Source of the DNA: Flavobacteriaceae bacterium
GTDB taxonomy: Bacteria; Bacteroidota; Bacteroidia; Flavobacteriales; Flavobacteriaceae
DNA: 39,384 bases
Direction: 5' to 3'
Assembly (NCBI GenBank): GCA_002691685.1
Contig: NZIQ01000032.1
Span: 1-39,384, forward strand
Both the position numbers and the translations under genes were made by a program. Shown here piece by piece: positions 1 to 9,691 of the stretch. Numbering within the stretch: the stretch's first letter is position 1; the number at the start of each line of letters is the position of its first letter. The notes below the pieces were generated by a model. That model had not been told where the DNA came from and searched no databases. It saw nothing but the letters and a program-made list of their open reading frames with translations.

Positions 1-21
1 GAAGAACACGAACATCATTAA
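1..21 (+). CDS. atpB: 3' end of ATP synthase subunit a (atpB), partial
   Basis: The first 21 bases read EEHEHH followed by TAA in frame 1. Only the last six codons are inside the window. The gene just upstream of atpE is normally atpB (the membrane a subunit), and flavobacterial a subunits often end in a Glu/His-rich tail. The call therefore rests on position plus a tail of fitting composition, not on a domain. Confidence 0.45.
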   Translation, partial: EEHEHH

Positions 22-41
22 CTCGTAATTATTTCGTTTAA

Positions 42-251
<210 letters not shown>

Positions 252-261
252 TAATTAAGCT

Positions 262-294
262 ATACAAACAGGGACGGTTGGTTCCTGTTTGTAT
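262..294 (+). promoter_or_regulatory. Strong mRNA hairpin between atpE and atpF
   Basis: ATACAAACAGG (262-272) is perfectly complementary to CCTGTTTGTAT (284-294). The stem extends inward by G273-T283 (wobble), A274-T282 and C275-G281, giving about 14 pairs around the loop GGTTG. It starts 11 bases after the atpE stop. No run of T follows, so it is a poor classical terminator. A 3' stabiliser of atpE mRNA, a processing site or a partial attenuator would fit the high demand for subunit c; this role is inferred. Confidence 0.7.
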
Positions 295-319
295 TCATTA
301 TTGTCATTAAACAAAACGT

Positions 320-820
320 ATGGATCAATTATTAAACGATTTTTCTCCAGGTTTATTTATCATACAAACCGTATTGATGTTAGTGGTTATCTTTTTGATG
401 ATCAAATTTGCTTGGAAACCAATTTTAAGTGCACTTGAAGAGCGTGAGTCAGGAATTCAAGATGCTTTAAATGCTGCACAAAAAGCTAAAGAGCAAGTTG
501 AAGCGATGAATAGCGACAACGATCGCCTGCTTAAAGAAGCACGAGCAGAGCGAGAAGAAATGCTCAAAGAGGCACGCGCAATAAAGGACAAAATCATTGC
601 CGATGCAGAGGAAATGGCTCAAGCAGAATCTCAAAAAATCATAGACAAAGCTAAAAGCACCATTGAAACCGAGAAGAAAGCCGCACTTGAAGACATTAAA
701 ACTGAGGTAGCTAAGCTTTCTATTGCGGTGGCTGAAAAATTATTACAAGATGAGTTGGCAAAAGATCAAAAGCAGACTGCTCACATCGACGCCATTATTG
801 ACGAAGTAAAGTTATCCTAA
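320..820 (+). CDS. atpF: ATP synthase F0 subunit b
   Basis: The 166-residue peripheral-stalk subunit links the membrane sector to F1. One N-terminal transmembrane helix (about residues 10-30) is followed by a FAWKPI segment (30-35), the usual boundary of b subunits. A long charged coiled coil rich in Ala, Glu and Lys then runs to the C-terminus, ending in the delta-contacting part. The stop codon is followed at once by the ATG of atpH, so the two are probably translationally coupled. The gene lies in the order E-F-H-A-G expected for the family. Confidence 0.96.
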   Translation: MDQLLNDFSPGLFIIQTVLMLVVIFLMIKFAWKPILSALEERESGIQDALNAAQKAKEQVEAMNSDNDRLLKEARAEREEMLKEARAIKDKIIADAEEMAQAESQKIIDKAKSTIETEKKAALEDIKTEVAKLSIAVAEKLLQDELAKDQKQTAHIDAIIDEVKLS

Positions 821-1360
821 ATGATTAATTCTAGAGCATCTGTAAGATACGCAAAAGCACTTTTTGAAGCTGCCGTTGAAAGCAACAAAGTGGAGACCGT
901 TTCGAAAGACATGATGCAAATTGCCCAAACAGTTGAAGGCTCAATTGAGCTAAAACAGATGTTGCAAAACACTACAGTTTCTTCAACTGTGATTAAAATC
1001 TATCTGGATAAGATATTTTCAGATAGCTCAAGTCTTGTCAAGAGTTTAATTGATGTATTAGCCACCAATAAGCGATTGTTGTTAATTGCTCAAATCGCTA
1101 ATGAATACGAGAGAAAATGTCAGGCTTTAAATGACACTAAAAAGGTGACGGTAATTTCTGCAGTAGCCTTGAATGAGTCATCTCAAAAAGCAATTATCAC
1201 CAATCTTGAAAAACAAGGGCTTAAAAATATAAGTCTTGAAAACACAGTTGATCCGAGTATTCTCGGAGGGTTTGTCTTAAAATTTGACGACAACCAATTT
1301 GATGCAAGCATCAAAAACAAATTAACACGAATTAAAAGAGAATTTTCTAAAAGTCTATAA
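821..1360 (+). CDS. atpH: ATP synthase F1 subunit delta
   Basis: The 179-residue OSCP/delta subunit caps F1 and binds the b-subunit stalk. The N-terminus [14 protein letters not shown] (5-18) is the typical first helix, and the C-terminal part [11 protein letters not shown] (about 147-157) matches the conserved family motif (usually GGxxLxxxD). Its ATG directly abuts the atpF stop and its own stop is one base from atpA, so it sits in a tight operon. An open frame of 107 codons on the opposite strand here is only a shadow. Confidence 0.96.
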   Translation: MINSRASVRYAKALFEAAVESNKVETVSKDMMQIAQTVEGSIELKQMLQNTTVSSTVIKIYLDKIFSDSSSLVKSLIDVLATNKRLLLIAQIANEYERKCQALNDTKKVTVISAVALNESSQKAIITNLEKQGLKNISLENTVDPSILGGFVLKFDDNQFDASIKNKLTRIKREFSKSL

Positions 1361-1361
1361 A

Positions 1362-2939
1362 ATGGCAGAAGTAAAAGCTGCTGAGGTATCAGCAATATTA
1401 AAACAACAAATAGAAGGGTTTGACGCAAGCGCCAAGCTAGATCAAGTCGGAACTGTATTAACCGTAGGAGACGGTATCGCACGTGTATTTGGGCTCTCAA
1501 ACGCACAATACGGTGAGCTTGTTGAATTTGAAACAGGAATGCAAGGGATAGTTCTTAACCTTGAGGTAGACAACGTGGGTGTCGTATTGTTAGGAGCTTC
1601 AAAAGATGTTAGTGAAGGTTCTCAAGTAAAAAGGACAGAGCGCATCGCCTCTATTAATGTTGGAGAAGGAGTAGTTGGACGTGTTTTAGACACCTTGGGT
1701 AATCCCATTGACGGTAAAGGTCCAATCTCTGGAGAAACTTACGAAATGCCATTGGAGCGAAAAGCACCAGGAGTAATTTACAGACAACCAGTAAACGAAC
1801 CTCTACAAACAGGAATCAAGTCTATTGACGCTATGATTCCAGTGGGAAGAGGTCAGAGAGAGCTAGTGATTGGTGACAGACAGACAGGTAAAACTACAGT
1901 TTGTATCGACACCATCTTAAATCAAAAAGAATTTTATGATGCAGGAGAGGCTGTCTATTGTATCTATGTAGCTATCGGTCAGAAAGCTTCTACAGTTGCC
2001 GCCATCGCGCAGGTTTTAGAAGACAAAGGCGCTTTGGCATATACTACAATTGTTGCTGCCAATGCATCAGACCCTGCTCCTATGCAAGTATATGCTCCTT
2101 TCGCTGGAGCTGCCATTGGAGAATATTTTAGAGACACTGGAAGACCAGCCTTAATCGTATATGATGATTTATCAAAGCAGGCCGTAGCTTACCGTGAGGT
2201 TTCTCTTTTATTGAGAAGACCTCCAGGACGTGAAGCTTACCCAGGGGATGTTTTCTACCTTCACTCAAGATTGTTAGAGCGCTCTTCTAAAGTTATTGCT
2301 GATGATAATATTGCTGCTCAAATGAACGACTTACCTGAAAGCCTTAAGGACAAGGTTAAAGGAGGAGGATCATTGACCGCTTTACCAATTATCGAAACGC
2401 AGGCAGGTGACGTTTCAGCCTATATCCCTACCAATGTAATTTCCATTACTGACGGTCAGATTTTCTTAGAACAAGATTTATTCAACCAAGGGGTTAGACC
2501 TGCTATTAATGTTGGTATCTCCGTATCAAGGGTAGGAGGTTCTGCACAGATCAAATCGATGAAAAAAGTTTCGGGCACATTAAAGTTAGACCAGGCGCAG
2601 TTTAGAGAGCTTGAAGCTTTCGCCAAATTCGGATCAGACTTAGACGCTGCAACCTTGAATGTGATCGAGAAAGGAAAACGTAACGTTGAAATTTTAAAGC
2701 AGGCTCAGAATGATCCTTTCACCGTTGAAAATCAGGTAGCTATCATTTTTGCAGGTTCAAAAAACTTGTTGAGAAATGTTCCTGTTCATCAAGTAAAAGC
2801 TTTTGAAAGTGATTATTTAGAAGTGCTAAACGCACAGCACAGAGATGTTTTAGACGTTCTTAAATCTGGAAAATTGACAGATGAAGCGATTGAAACATTG
2901 ACTAAAGTAGCTGCTGAGGTATCTGCAAAATTTGAATAA
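1362..2939 (+). CDS. atpA: ATP synthase F1 subunit alpha
   Basis: At 525 residues this is a full-length alpha subunit of the F1 catalytic hexamer, which binds nucleotide at non-catalytic sites. The Walker A motif GDRQTGKT is at residues 171-178. The Walker B region [10 protein letters not shown] has its acidic pair at 268-269. The arginine finger that reaches into the beta-subunit catalytic site is Arg390 in [10 protein letters not shown]. The N-terminal beta-barrel domain and C-terminal helical domain (to VSAKFE) are both complete. The catalytic partner beta (atpD) and epsilon (atpC) are not adjacent, as is usual in Flavobacteriia, where they lie at another locus. Confidence 0.98.
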   Translation: MAEVKAAEVSAILKQQIEGFDASAKLDQVGTVLTVGDGIARVFGLSNAQYGELVEFETGMQGIVLNLEVDNVGVVLLGASKDVSEGSQVKRTERIASINVGEGVVGRVLDTLGNPIDGKGPISGETYEMPLERKAPGVIYRQPVNEPLQTGIKSIDAMIPVGRGQRELVIGDRQTGKTTVCIDTILNQKEFYDAGEAVYCIYVAIGQKASTVAAIAQVLEDKGALAYTTIVAANASDPAPMQVYAPFAGAAIGEYFRDTGRPALIVYDDLSKQAVAYREVSLLLRRPPGREAYPGDVFYLHSRLLERSSKVIADDNIAAQMNDLPESLKDKVKGGGSLTALPIIETQAGDVSAYIPTNVISITDGQIFLEQDLFNQGVRPAINVGISVSRVGGSAQIKSMKKVSGTLKLDQAQFRELEAFAKFGSDLDAATLNVIEKGKRNVEILKQAQNDPFTVENQVAIIFAGSKNLLRNVPVHQVKAFESDYLEVLNAQHRDVLDVLKSGKLTDEAIETLTKVAAEVSAKFE

Positions 2940-2962
2940 AAACGTAACCTTTTAGCAAGACT

Positions 2963-3829
2963 ATGGCAAACCTGAAGGAAATAAGAAATAGAATCACCTC
3001 CGTATCTTCAACGATGCAGATTACATCTGCAATGAAGATGGTTTCTGCTGCCAAACTCAAAAAGGCTCAAGATGCTATTACAGCGATGAGACCCTATGCA
3101 GAAACATTAACAGGCCTGATCAATGGACTTAGTGCTGATCTTAATGACGATTCCTCTAATGCTTATTCTTCTGAAAGGCCATTAAAGAAGGTTCTCGTTG
3201 TGGCAATCAACTCTAATCGCGGATTGTGTGGGGCTTTTAATTCAAATATCACTAAACGCGTAAAAGAGCTTCACGAGCAGTATTCAAATACCGCTGAGGT
3301 TGAGTTTATTGCGATTGGAAAAAAAGTAGCTGAATTTGTTCAACGAAGTGGATACAAATTGGCAGGAGACTTTAGCCAGGTTTTCGACAACTTACAATTC
3401 AGCGAGGTTGCTCCTATAGCTGATGATATTATTGAAAGCTTTATCGCTAAGAAATACGACAAGGTTGAAGTAGTGTATAACTCCTTTAAGAATGCCGCAA
3501 CTCAAACTGTCAAGACAGAAGCGTTTTTACCACTACAACCAATAGAGAGTGAAGGCAACGAAGCTTCAGAGGATTACATTTTTGAGCCTTCAGCTGCTGA
3601 AATTGTGAGTCAATTGATTCCCAAGGCACTTAAAACACAACTCTTTAAAGCAATTAGAGACTCTTTCGCCAGTGAACACGGCGCAAGAATGACGGCAATG
3701 CACAAAGCCACAGACAACGCCCAAGAGCTTAAAGATCAATTAAAGCTAACCTACAACAAAGCGCGTCAGGCAGCCATTACAAATGAGATTCTTGAAATCG
3801 TTGGTGGAGCCGAAGCCTTAAATTCTTAA
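2963..3829 (+). CDS. atpG: ATP synthase F1 subunit gamma
   Basis: The 288-residue central rotor shaft couples c-ring rotation to F1 catalysis. The N-terminal helix begins MANLKEIRNRITSV and contains TSAMKMVSAAKLKKA (about 21-35), the typical gamma signature. The C-terminal helix contains ASEHGARMTAMHKATDNA (about 236-253), ending in NEILEIVGGAEAL. It is the last ATP synthase gene of this cluster; the next gene encodes an unrelated lipoprotein. Confidence 0.97.
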   Translation: MANLKEIRNRITSVSSTMQITSAMKMVSAAKLKKAQDAITAMRPYAETLTGLINGLSADLNDDSSNAYSSERPLKKVLVVAINSNRGLCGAFNSNITKRVKELHEQYSNTAEVEFIAIGKKVAEFVQRSGYKLAGDFSQVFDNLQFSEVAPIADDIIESFIAKKYDKVEVVYNSFKNAATQTVKTEAFLPLQPIESEGNEASEDYIFEPSAAEIVSQLIPKALKTQLFKAIRDSFASEHGARMTAMHKATDNAQELKDQLKLTYNKARQAAITNEILEIVGGAEALNS

Positions 3830-3885
3830 GATCGGCTTTAGGCCTAAATTGTTTGGGTTATCTTTATAGAAACCTTAATCGATTT

Positions 3886-4317
3886 ATGCGTAAAATTTTG
3901 CTGTACAGCGCTACTTTTCTTATGCTGAATTCATGTTCTTTACTCGGCGCTGTCGACTTCGTTTGGCCTAAAATCACTTCTTCTCAACTCAAAACCATAT
4001 ATGGCGGAAGGGCTGAGCAAGAAATACAACAACAGTTGACTATTGAGTTCGGCAAGGACGTTTTACCCTCAACTCATTTTTATGTAAAAATCAGAAAAGA
4101 CTGGCTAGAACTCAAAGCTTTAGACCAAACACGTACAACTTTTTTTGTCAATTTTGATAAATTAGAAGACGTCAAAAGAACTAATACTTCTGGAAGAAAC
4201 GGGAGTTCGTCCGCAGTATTAGTGAGAAGTTTTAATCTAAAAATAGAAGGGGCTTACACCAAAAAAACTCAACGTATTCAAGCACAAATTAACAGTAAAC
4301 CAATCCTTAGACAGTAA
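3886..4317 (+). CDS. Small lipoprotein of unknown function
   Basis: I do not recognise a family. From the ATG at 3886 the protein has 143 residues and a classical lipoprotein signal, a hydrophobic stretch ending in LMLNSC with the lipid-acceptor Cys at 17. An alternative start 33 bases upstream would put 11 extra residues ahead of the signal and is less likely. The mature part is basic and mostly soluble, with a Ser/Gly-rich segment (TSGRNGSSSA). It lies between atpG and a flippase gene, five bases from the latter, so it may be the first gene of the envelope cluster. TATCTTTA at 3860-3867 resembles a -7 element but differs at the last base and has no clear -33 partner. Confidence 0.7.
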   Translation: MRKILLYSATFLMLNSCSLLGAVDFVWPKITSSQLKTIYGGRAEQEIQQQLTIEFGKDVLPSTHFYVKIRKDWLELKALDQTRTTFFVNFDKLEDVKRTNTSGRNGSSSAVLVRSFNLKIEGAYTKKTQRIQAQINSKPILRQ

Positions 4318-4322
4318 TCCAT

Positions 4323-5735
4323 ATGAACGCAATGGCTTCTTTGTTTAGGCAAACGGCAGTTTATGGTTTTGCAACCGTCTTTCCCAGAGCTTTATCTTTT
4401 CTATTGCTGCCGTTATATACGTCTGTTTTTATTGATTCCTCCGGTTATGGAGAGTATGTTCTTATTTATTCTTGGATTGCCATATTTAACATCCTCTTTT
4501 CATATGGAATGGAAACCGCATTTTTTAGGTTTTTTCACAATAAGACTAATGCTGAGAATACGGTTTTTACTGCCCTTTTTTCACTCTTTGGGAGTTCGAT
4601 AGTTCTAGGCATATTAGGCTATATGCTTATCCCTCAATTAGCTGTTCTTACTGGAATAAGAATCGAGTTTTTGAGATATGTTTTAGCTATTTTGATTTTA
4701 GACGCCTTAGTGGTCATTCCATTTGCCTTATTAAGAGCAAATGAAAAAGCGATGAGGTATGCCACTATAAAATCAATTAGCGTTGCTGTCAACTTTGGTT
4801 TTAATTTGTTCTTTTTGTTGGTTCTAGGAGTCGATCAGAATGGACAGGCTATCACATACATTTTCTTAGCAAACATTATTGCAAGCACATTTACGCTTTT
4901 AATTTTCACAAAGACTTTTTTCGGTCAAAAAGGAAAATTCGAGTTCGCAATATGGCAAAGCATGTTAAAATATGCTCTGCCAGTAATGTTCGCAGGCATC
5001 GCCTTTACTATTAATGAAGTTCTCGACAAAATTTTAATCAATCAAATGCTCTCCAGTAAAGAGGCTGGTATTTATGCCGCATGTTATAAGTTAACTGTCT
5101 TTATGACCTTATTTGCAACTGCATTTAGAATGGGAGTTGAGCCTTTTTTCTTTAAACAGGCAAAAGAAGAAAACAGAAACCAAACCTATGCTTTAATTAC
5201 ACGGTTTTTTGTGGCTTTTGGCGTGATTTTATTTCTTACCGTAGTGGTGTTTATTGAGCCTTTAGCTCGTTTATTCATAACGAAAGAACAATATTTAGAA
5301 GGCTTGAGCATTGTACCTATTGTTTTGTATGCGGCCTTATTTTTAGGAATTTATCACAGCCTATCTGTATGGTACAAAATAATTGACAAGCCAATTATTG
5401 GCACTTATATTTCATGGGGAGGAGCTTTGATAACTCTATTTATTAACATCCTTTTTATTCCCCAATGGGGATATTATGCCGGGGCAATAGCTACCCTTAG
5501 TGCTTATTTTTTTATGGCGGCACTCAGTTTTCTACTTTCAAAGAAACTCAATCCAATTCCATATGATTTAAAAAGCATTTTAATTTATTTAGTATTAGCC
5601 TTAATCTTAGCCTATATCGTTTATATCCCTTTTGATAAAGTTCTTTGGAAATCAGGAATTGTACTTCTTGCTTTTAGTAGTTTTGTTTTGAGGAGAGAAT
5701 TAAAACACTACAAAAATCAAGCAGATGAAAGTTAG
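4323..5735 (+). CDS. Polysaccharide flippase of the Wzx/MATE-like (MVF) superfamily
   Basis: This is a 470-residue polytopic inner-membrane protein with roughly 12-14 hydrophobic helices spread over its whole length. The N-terminus ([17 protein letters not shown], then LLPLYTSVF and [12 protein letters not shown]) is typical of the oligosaccharide flippases that move lipid-linked sugars across the inner membrane. The overlap of 11 bases with dut, and the nucleotidyltransferase just after, fit an envelope glycan role. The substrate cannot be read from the sequence. A second ATG three codons in (4332) is also possible as the start. Confidence 0.88.
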   Translation: MNAMASLFRQTAVYGFATVFPRALSFLLLPLYTSVFIDSSGYGEYVLIYSWIAIFNILFSYGMETAFFRFFHNKTNAENTVFTALFSLFGSSIVLGILGYMLIPQLAVLTGIRIEFLRYVLAILILDALVVIPFALLRANEKAMRYATIKSISVAVNFGFNLFFLLVLGVDQNGQAITYIFLANIIASTFTLLIFTKTFFGQKGKFEFAIWQSMLKYALPVMFAGIAFTINEVLDKILINQMLSSKEAGIYAACYKLTVFMTLFATAFRMGVEPFFFKQAKEENRNQTYALITRFFVAFGVILFLTVVVFIEPLARLFITKEQYLEGLSIVPIVLYAALFLGIYHSLSVWYKIIDKPIIGTYISWGGALITLFINILFIPQWGYYAGAIATLSAYFFMAALSFLLSKKLNPIPYDLKSILIYLVLALILAYIVYIPFDKVLWKSGIVLLAFSSFVLRRELKHYKNQADES

Positions 5736-6159
5736 AATTATAAATAAATCAGAAAATGACCTGCCAAAATATCAGACTGTAGCTTCGGCAGGAGTAGACA
5801 TTAGAGCTAACAATAAAGAAACAATTGTTTTAGGGTCTTTAGAACGAACGATTGTACCGACTGGTTTATTCTTAGAAATTCCTCCAGGATTTGAAGTTCA
5901 GGTCCGTCCTAGGAGTGGTTTGGCAGCAAAACACGGAATCTCACTTCTCAATTCTCCAGGAACGATTGATGCGGATTATAGAGGAGAAATAGGTGTAATC
6001 TTAGTCAATCTTTCCAAGGATACATTTGAAATTAAGCGAGGAGAGCGGATAGCTCAAATGGTCTTTTGCAAACACGAAACCTTTGAATTTGAACAAGTAG
6101 AGCGACTCAGCGATTCTGAAAGAGGAGCAGGAGGTTTCGGAAGTACGGGAAAACAATAA
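5725..6159 (+). CDS. dut: Deoxyuridine 5'-triphosphate nucleotidohydrolase (dUTPase)
   Basis: The 144-residue trimeric dUTPase hydrolyses dUTP to dUMP and pyrophosphate, keeping uracil out of DNA and feeding dTMP synthesis. All five family motifs are visible: AGVDIRAN (22-29), PRSGLA (62-67), the uridine-binding [12 protein letters not shown] (79-90) with catalytic Asp82 and Tyr85, [10 protein letters not shown], and the glycine-rich C-terminal arm [10 protein letters not shown]. The start lies inside the end of the flippase gene, with an 11-base overlap. Confidence 0.97.
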   Translation: MKVRIINKSENDLPKYQTVASAGVDIRANNKETIVLGSLERTIVPTGLFLEIPPGFEVQVRPRSGLAAKHGISLLNSPGTIDADYRGEIGVILVNLSKDTFEIKRGERIAQMVFCKHETFEFEQVERLSDSERGAGGFGSTGKQ

Positions 6160-6172
6160 AATTGATTAAAAA

Positions 6173-7195
6173 ATGAAAATAATAGTCCCAATGGCTGGAA
6201 GAGGTTCAAGATTAAGACCTCACACCCTTACAGTACCTAAACCTTTAGTTCCTGTTGCAGGCAAGCCTATAGTTCATAGACTTGTGAGCGATATTGCTGC
6301 AATAGTCGATGAGCCTATTGAAGAAGTAGCCTTTGTAATTGGCGATCCAGCTTTTTTTGGTGAGGAGGTCGAAGAACAATTAAAAGATTTGGCGCAGAGC
6401 CTAGGCGCGAAGTGCTCTATTTTTAGGCAAGATCAACCCTTAGGGACAGGTCATGCTATTATGTGTGCAAAGGAAGCTTTGAGTGGGCCAGCAGTGGTGG
6501 CTTACGCCGATACACTGATAAGAGCAAACTTCAAGATTGATAAAAATGCAGATGCTGCGATTTGGGTAAAACAAGTAGACCAGCCAGAAGCATACGGGGT
6601 AGTTCAACTCAACGAAGAAGGCCATATTGTAGAATTGGTTGAAAAACCACGTGACTTCGTTTCTAATTTAGCTGTTATAGGGATTTATTATTTTAAGGAA
6701 ATAGCGCAATTAAAAGAAGAATTACAGGTCGTTCTCGACCAAAATCTAACACATGGAGGGGAATATCAAATAAACGACGGAATCAAGAGAATGTTTCAAA
6801 AGGGGAAAGTATTTGTAACGGGCGAAGTAAGCGAATGGATGGATTGCGGAAACAAACAAATTACAGTCGAAACAAACAAAAAAATGCTTGATTTCTTACA
6901 AGAGGAAAAGAAAGAAGAGCTAATCGCCACAAATATTCAGCGCATCAACTCTACTATTGTTCCTCCATGTTTTATTGATCAGGGGGTACAGCTTATAAAT
7001 GCTAAGGTAGGACCTTATGTATCCATTGGACCTCAAACAATTGTAGAAAACGCGGCAGTGTCCAACAGCATTATACAATCCAAATCTGTGGTAAAAAACA
7101 CAGATTTAAAAGATGCTATGATAGGGAATCAAGTTCATTTTGATGGCTCATTTACCAAAATAAGTATCGGAGATTACAGCGAATTAAAGGCCTAA
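6173..7195 (+). CDS. Sugar-1-phosphate nucleotidyltransferase with left-handed beta-helix tail
   Basis: The 340-residue protein has the pyrophosphorylase signature MAGRGSRLRPHTLTVPKPL (residues 7-25) followed by GKP (30-32). This is the nucleotide-binding and catalytic motif of enzymes that make NDP-sugars from sugar-1-phosphates. GTGHAIMCA and WMDCGNK are further conserved parts of the fold. The C-terminal third (from about 255) shows hexapeptide-like IGPQTIVENAAVSNSIIQ repeats typical of a left-handed beta-helix, as in RmlA-long, GlmU or archaeal-type bifunctional enzymes. The sugar and base are not determinable here; glucose-1-phosphate thymidylyl- or mannose-1-phosphate guanylyltransferase are both possible. 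Confidence 0.92.
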   Translation: MKIIVPMAGRGSRLRPHTLTVPKPLVPVAGKPIVHRLVSDIAAIVDEPIEEVAFVIGDPAFFGEEVEEQLKDLAQSLGAKCSIFRQDQPLGTGHAIMCAKEALSGPAVVAYADTLIRANFKIDKNADAAIWVKQVDQPEAYGVVQLNEEGHIVELVEKPRDFVSNLAVIGIYYFKEIAQLKEELQVVLDQNLTHGGEYQINDGIKRMFQKGKVFVTGEVSEWMDCGNKQITVETNKKMLDFLQEEKKEELIATNIQRINSTIVPPCFIDQGVQLINAKVGPYVSIGPQTIVENAAVSNSIIQSKSVVKNTDLKDAMIGNQVHFDGSFTKISIGDYSELKA

Positions 7196-7202
7196 GACCA
7201 TA

Positions 7203-7964
7203 ATGAAAAATACCAAACGCTTCAGTTATTTGATTTTACTTTTTGGATTGATGTCCTGTGGGGTAAAGAAAGCAAGCGTTGAAACTGTAAATACTGTTAG
7301 CTCAACTGGTAAATATGCCCTATTTCAGCAGAGTCAAAAAGCCATTGAACTCAATTCCCTTAGGGGACGTTTAAGAATGACATTAAATGAAAATGGAAAA
7401 TCCCAAACAGTAACTAGTACAGTTCGTTTTGAGCGTGATTCGGCGCTTTTAATTTCAGCGCCATTTGGGGTGATAAAGGCTTATCTAGACCAAAAACGTT
7501 TGAGTTATTACAATAAACTAGAACGCTCTTATTTTGATGGTGATTACAAGTATTTACAAGAGTTAATAGGTGTTGAGTTAAATTTTACACAATTACAAAA
7601 CTTGCTTTTTGCAAAACCACTGATTAACGTCAGTTCTAGAAGAGGACTTATTTTAAAAAGTGAAGAGTCCTATTGGGTGTTGAGCAACAAGAATAAAAGA
7701 GAGTATGATTTTAGTTTGACATTTGACAAAAACACCCTGCAGTTGATAGTTCAAGATTACCGCATCACAAGGAGCAATCAGGCCGCTCGAATTACCTATA
7801 CATATAAGAAAAACACAGACGTACTCCCCACACGTATCAAGTTAAAATCGCTTGTTCAAGGTTCAGATATAGAAGTAGATTTGCAATGGACACAGTCCGA
7901 ATACAACAGGAAGGTTCAATTTAATTATAATATTCCTCAGGGATATAAAAGTATTTTGGAATGA
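7203..7964 (+). CDS. DUF4292 family lipoprotein
   Basis: The 253-residue protein has a lipoprotein signal ending in LMSCG (Cys19). The mature domain opens with helices and then beta strands (LRMTLNENGKSQTVTSTVRF, SALLISAPFGVIKAYLD), the pattern of DUF4292 in Bacteroidota. That domain resembles the LolA/LolB lipoprotein-carrier fold, so an outer-membrane lipid or lipoprotein handling role is possible but unproven. It overlaps the next gene by four bases (ATGA), so the two are probably made together, consistent with a shared envelope job. Confidence 0.82.
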   Translation: MKNTKRFSYLILLFGLMSCGVKKASVETVNTVSSTGKYALFQQSQKAIELNSLRGRLRMTLNENGKSQTVTSTVRFERDSALLISAPFGVIKAYLDQKRLSYYNKLERSYFDGDYKYLQELIGVELNFTQLQNLLFAKPLINVSSRRGLILKSEESYWVLSNKNKREYDFSLTFDKNTLQLIVQDYRITRSNQAARITYTYKKNTDVLPTRIKLKSLVQGSDIEVDLQWTQSEYNRKVQFNYNIPQGYKSILE

Positions 7965-9160
7965 GAATTAAAGTGCTTTTTATATTTCTTTTTAGTTTTT
8001 CTGCAGTTGTTGCCCAGCGTACTGAAGATCAAAAAAATCTAGAAAGAAGAAAGCAAGAATTAAATCGTGAAATACAGAATATAAATGCACTTCTGTTAAA
8101 AGAACAAAAACAAGAAGGGTCAGTTTTACAGGAGCTAAGAGCTTTAGGTCAACAGTCGACGGCAATCCGTAGAGTAATTCAAATTACGAATCAACAAATT
8201 CAAATCCTCGAAGAACAAATTGAAAACAACGAATCTCAGGCGATTGAACTCAAAGAAACCTTAAAGGTATTAAAGGAAGATTACGCCTTGATGATTCGCA
8301 AATCCTATCAGAAGAACCTAGAGAAAAACCGCTTGATGTTTTTGTTGTCAGCAAAGAGCTTTAAAGAAGCTTACAAGCGATGGGACTATATGATTCAATA
8401 CGCAGACTTCAGAAAATCTCAAGGCGAGAAAATAGAACAAAGTCAGGTCGAACTTGAGCGCGTAAATCAAGAACTATTAGGCCAATTAAAAGAGAAACAG
8501 GCACTGTTAGATGAGAATAATAACGCTAGAGCGAATTTATTATCACAGCGCAAAAGACAAGAGTCAATACTCACGACGATTCGAAAAAACGAAACCAAAT
8601 ATCAAAAAGAGATCGACACAAAAGTTGCTGAACAACAAAGAATTGATCAAGAGATTAGAAGTTTAATCGAACTGGAAATCAAAAAATCAAGTTCGAGCAG
8701 AAGCAGTTCTGCTTTTGAGCTGACGCCTGAAGCCAAGATAATAGCGGGGAACTTTGCTGCCAATAAGGGAAATCATATTTGGCCCGTTGAAAAGGGAGTC
8801 AAAAGTGAAGGATTTGGACAGTACACGGACAAGCTATATCCTGGATTAAAGTTGAACAACAATGGCGTAACTATTGCCACAGAACAAGGAGCTGTCGCAC
8901 GATCAATCTATGAAGGACAGGTCATGACCATTATGACCAATAAACAAGGAATAAAAGGGGTGTATGTCAGGCATGGAGATTATATTACCATGTATTACAA
9001 CTTAGAAAGCGTATATGTAAAAGAAGGTCAAAAAATTGAGGCCAAAACTGCTTTGGGAAATGTTCACACTGATAAAATAGAGAACGTTACCAAGTTAAAG
9101 TTTTATGTCTATAAAAATAAAGAGCGATTGAACCCTGAATCCTGGGTCAACAAACTGTAG
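7961..9160 (+). CDS. EnvC-like murein hydrolase activator with degenerate LytM domain
   Basis: The 399-residue protein has a signal peptide (1-18, ending VVAQ), a long coiled coil (about 20-250, rich in Gln, Glu and Leu) and a C-terminal LytM/M23-like domain (272-399). In active M23 metallopeptidases zinc is held by an HxGxD motif and an HxH motif. Here the equivalent positions read NNGVT (300-304) and KLK (378-380), so the zinc site is gone. That matches EnvC-type proteins, which do not cut peptidoglycan but bind and activate amidases at the division site. It is translationally coupled to the DUF4292 gene and ends 12 bases before a convergent gene. Confidence 0.88.
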   Translation: MRIKVLFIFLFSFSAVVAQRTEDQKNLERRKQELNREIQNINALLLKEQKQEGSVLQELRALGQQSTAIRRVIQITNQQIQILEEQIENNESQAIELKETLKVLKEDYALMIRKSYQKNLEKNRLMFLLSAKSFKEAYKRWDYMIQYADFRKSQGEKIEQSQVELERVNQELLGQLKEKQALLDENNNARANLLSQRKRQESILTTIRKNETKYQKEIDTKVAEQQRIDQEIRSLIELEIKKSSSSRSSSAFELTPEAKIIAGNFAANKGNHIWPVEKGVKSEGFGQYTDKLYPGLKLNNNGVTIATEQGAVARSIYEGQVMTIMTNKQGIKGVYVRHGDYITMYYNLESVYVKEGQKIEAKTALGNVHTDKIENVTKLKFYVYKNKERLNPESWVNKL

Positions 9161-9172
9161 TTCAAAAGGCTC

Positions 9173-9682
9173 TTATTCGAAAATCGCTTTTAACTCATGA
9201 GCCTCTGTTGGTTTCATTTTACCAGCCAGCACCAAACTCAATTGTCTTCTTCTCAAAGCACCATTAAAACGTTCTATTTCAAGATCAGTATCAGGAATAA
9301 GCTCAGGAACCGCAGTGGGTTTTCCTGCTTCATCTACGGCGACAAAGGTGTAGATGGCCTCATTCACTTTTGTTTTTACACCAGAAATTCGGTCCTCTGT
9401 CCACACATCGATAAAAACTTCCATGGATGTGCTAAATGACCTTGAAACGCTAGCTTCTAAACTTAGAATGCTTCCAACAGGGACGGCGTTGTTGAAGGCA
9501 ACGTGATTCACAGATGCAGTGACAGCGATACGCCGACTATGTCTTTGGGCCGTGATATAAGCAGCTCTATCCATGCGGGCCAACAATTCTCCACCAAAAA
9601 GGTGGTTTAGATGATTGGTCTCGCTAGGAAGAACCATATCAGTTGTTGTAGTTCTTGATTCAGAAGGGGTTTTACCTTTCAT
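9173..9682 (-). CDS. Acyl-CoA thioesterase, hotdog fold (YciA/BFIT type)
   Basis: The 169-residue cytoplasmic enzyme is likely to hydrolyse acyl-CoA to free acid and CoA. The domain opens with MVLPSETNHLNHLFGGELLA (16-35), the hallmark of the ACOT/YciA family, including the Asn and the HLFGG turn. It continues with ITAQRHSRRIAVTASVNHVAF and the paired strands of a hotdog fold ending around FVAVDEAGKP. The C-terminal 40 residues are helical and charged. It is the second gene after the HU/SPOR gene, separated by nine bases. Chain-length preference cannot be predicted. Confidence 0.9.
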   Translation of the reverse strand: MKGKTPSESRTTTTDMVLPSETNHLNHLFGGELLARMDRAAYITAQRHSRRIAVTASVNHVAFNNAVPVGSILSLEASVSRSFSTSMEVFIDVWTEDRISGVKTKVNEAIYTFVAVDEAGKPTAVPELIPDTDLEIERFNGALRRRQLSLVLAGKMKPTEAHELKAIFE

Positions 9683-9691
9683 GGCATTTGT

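Noticed and set aside
1183-1506. 107-codon open frame on the - strand over atpH/atpA
   Set aside because: It lies opposite two clear genes, crosses their junction and has no recognisable domain; it is a shadow frame.
3836-3847. TTTAGGCCTAAA palindrome after atpG as a terminator or operator
   Set aside because: The palindrome has no loop and no T run; it may be chance in AT-rich DNA.
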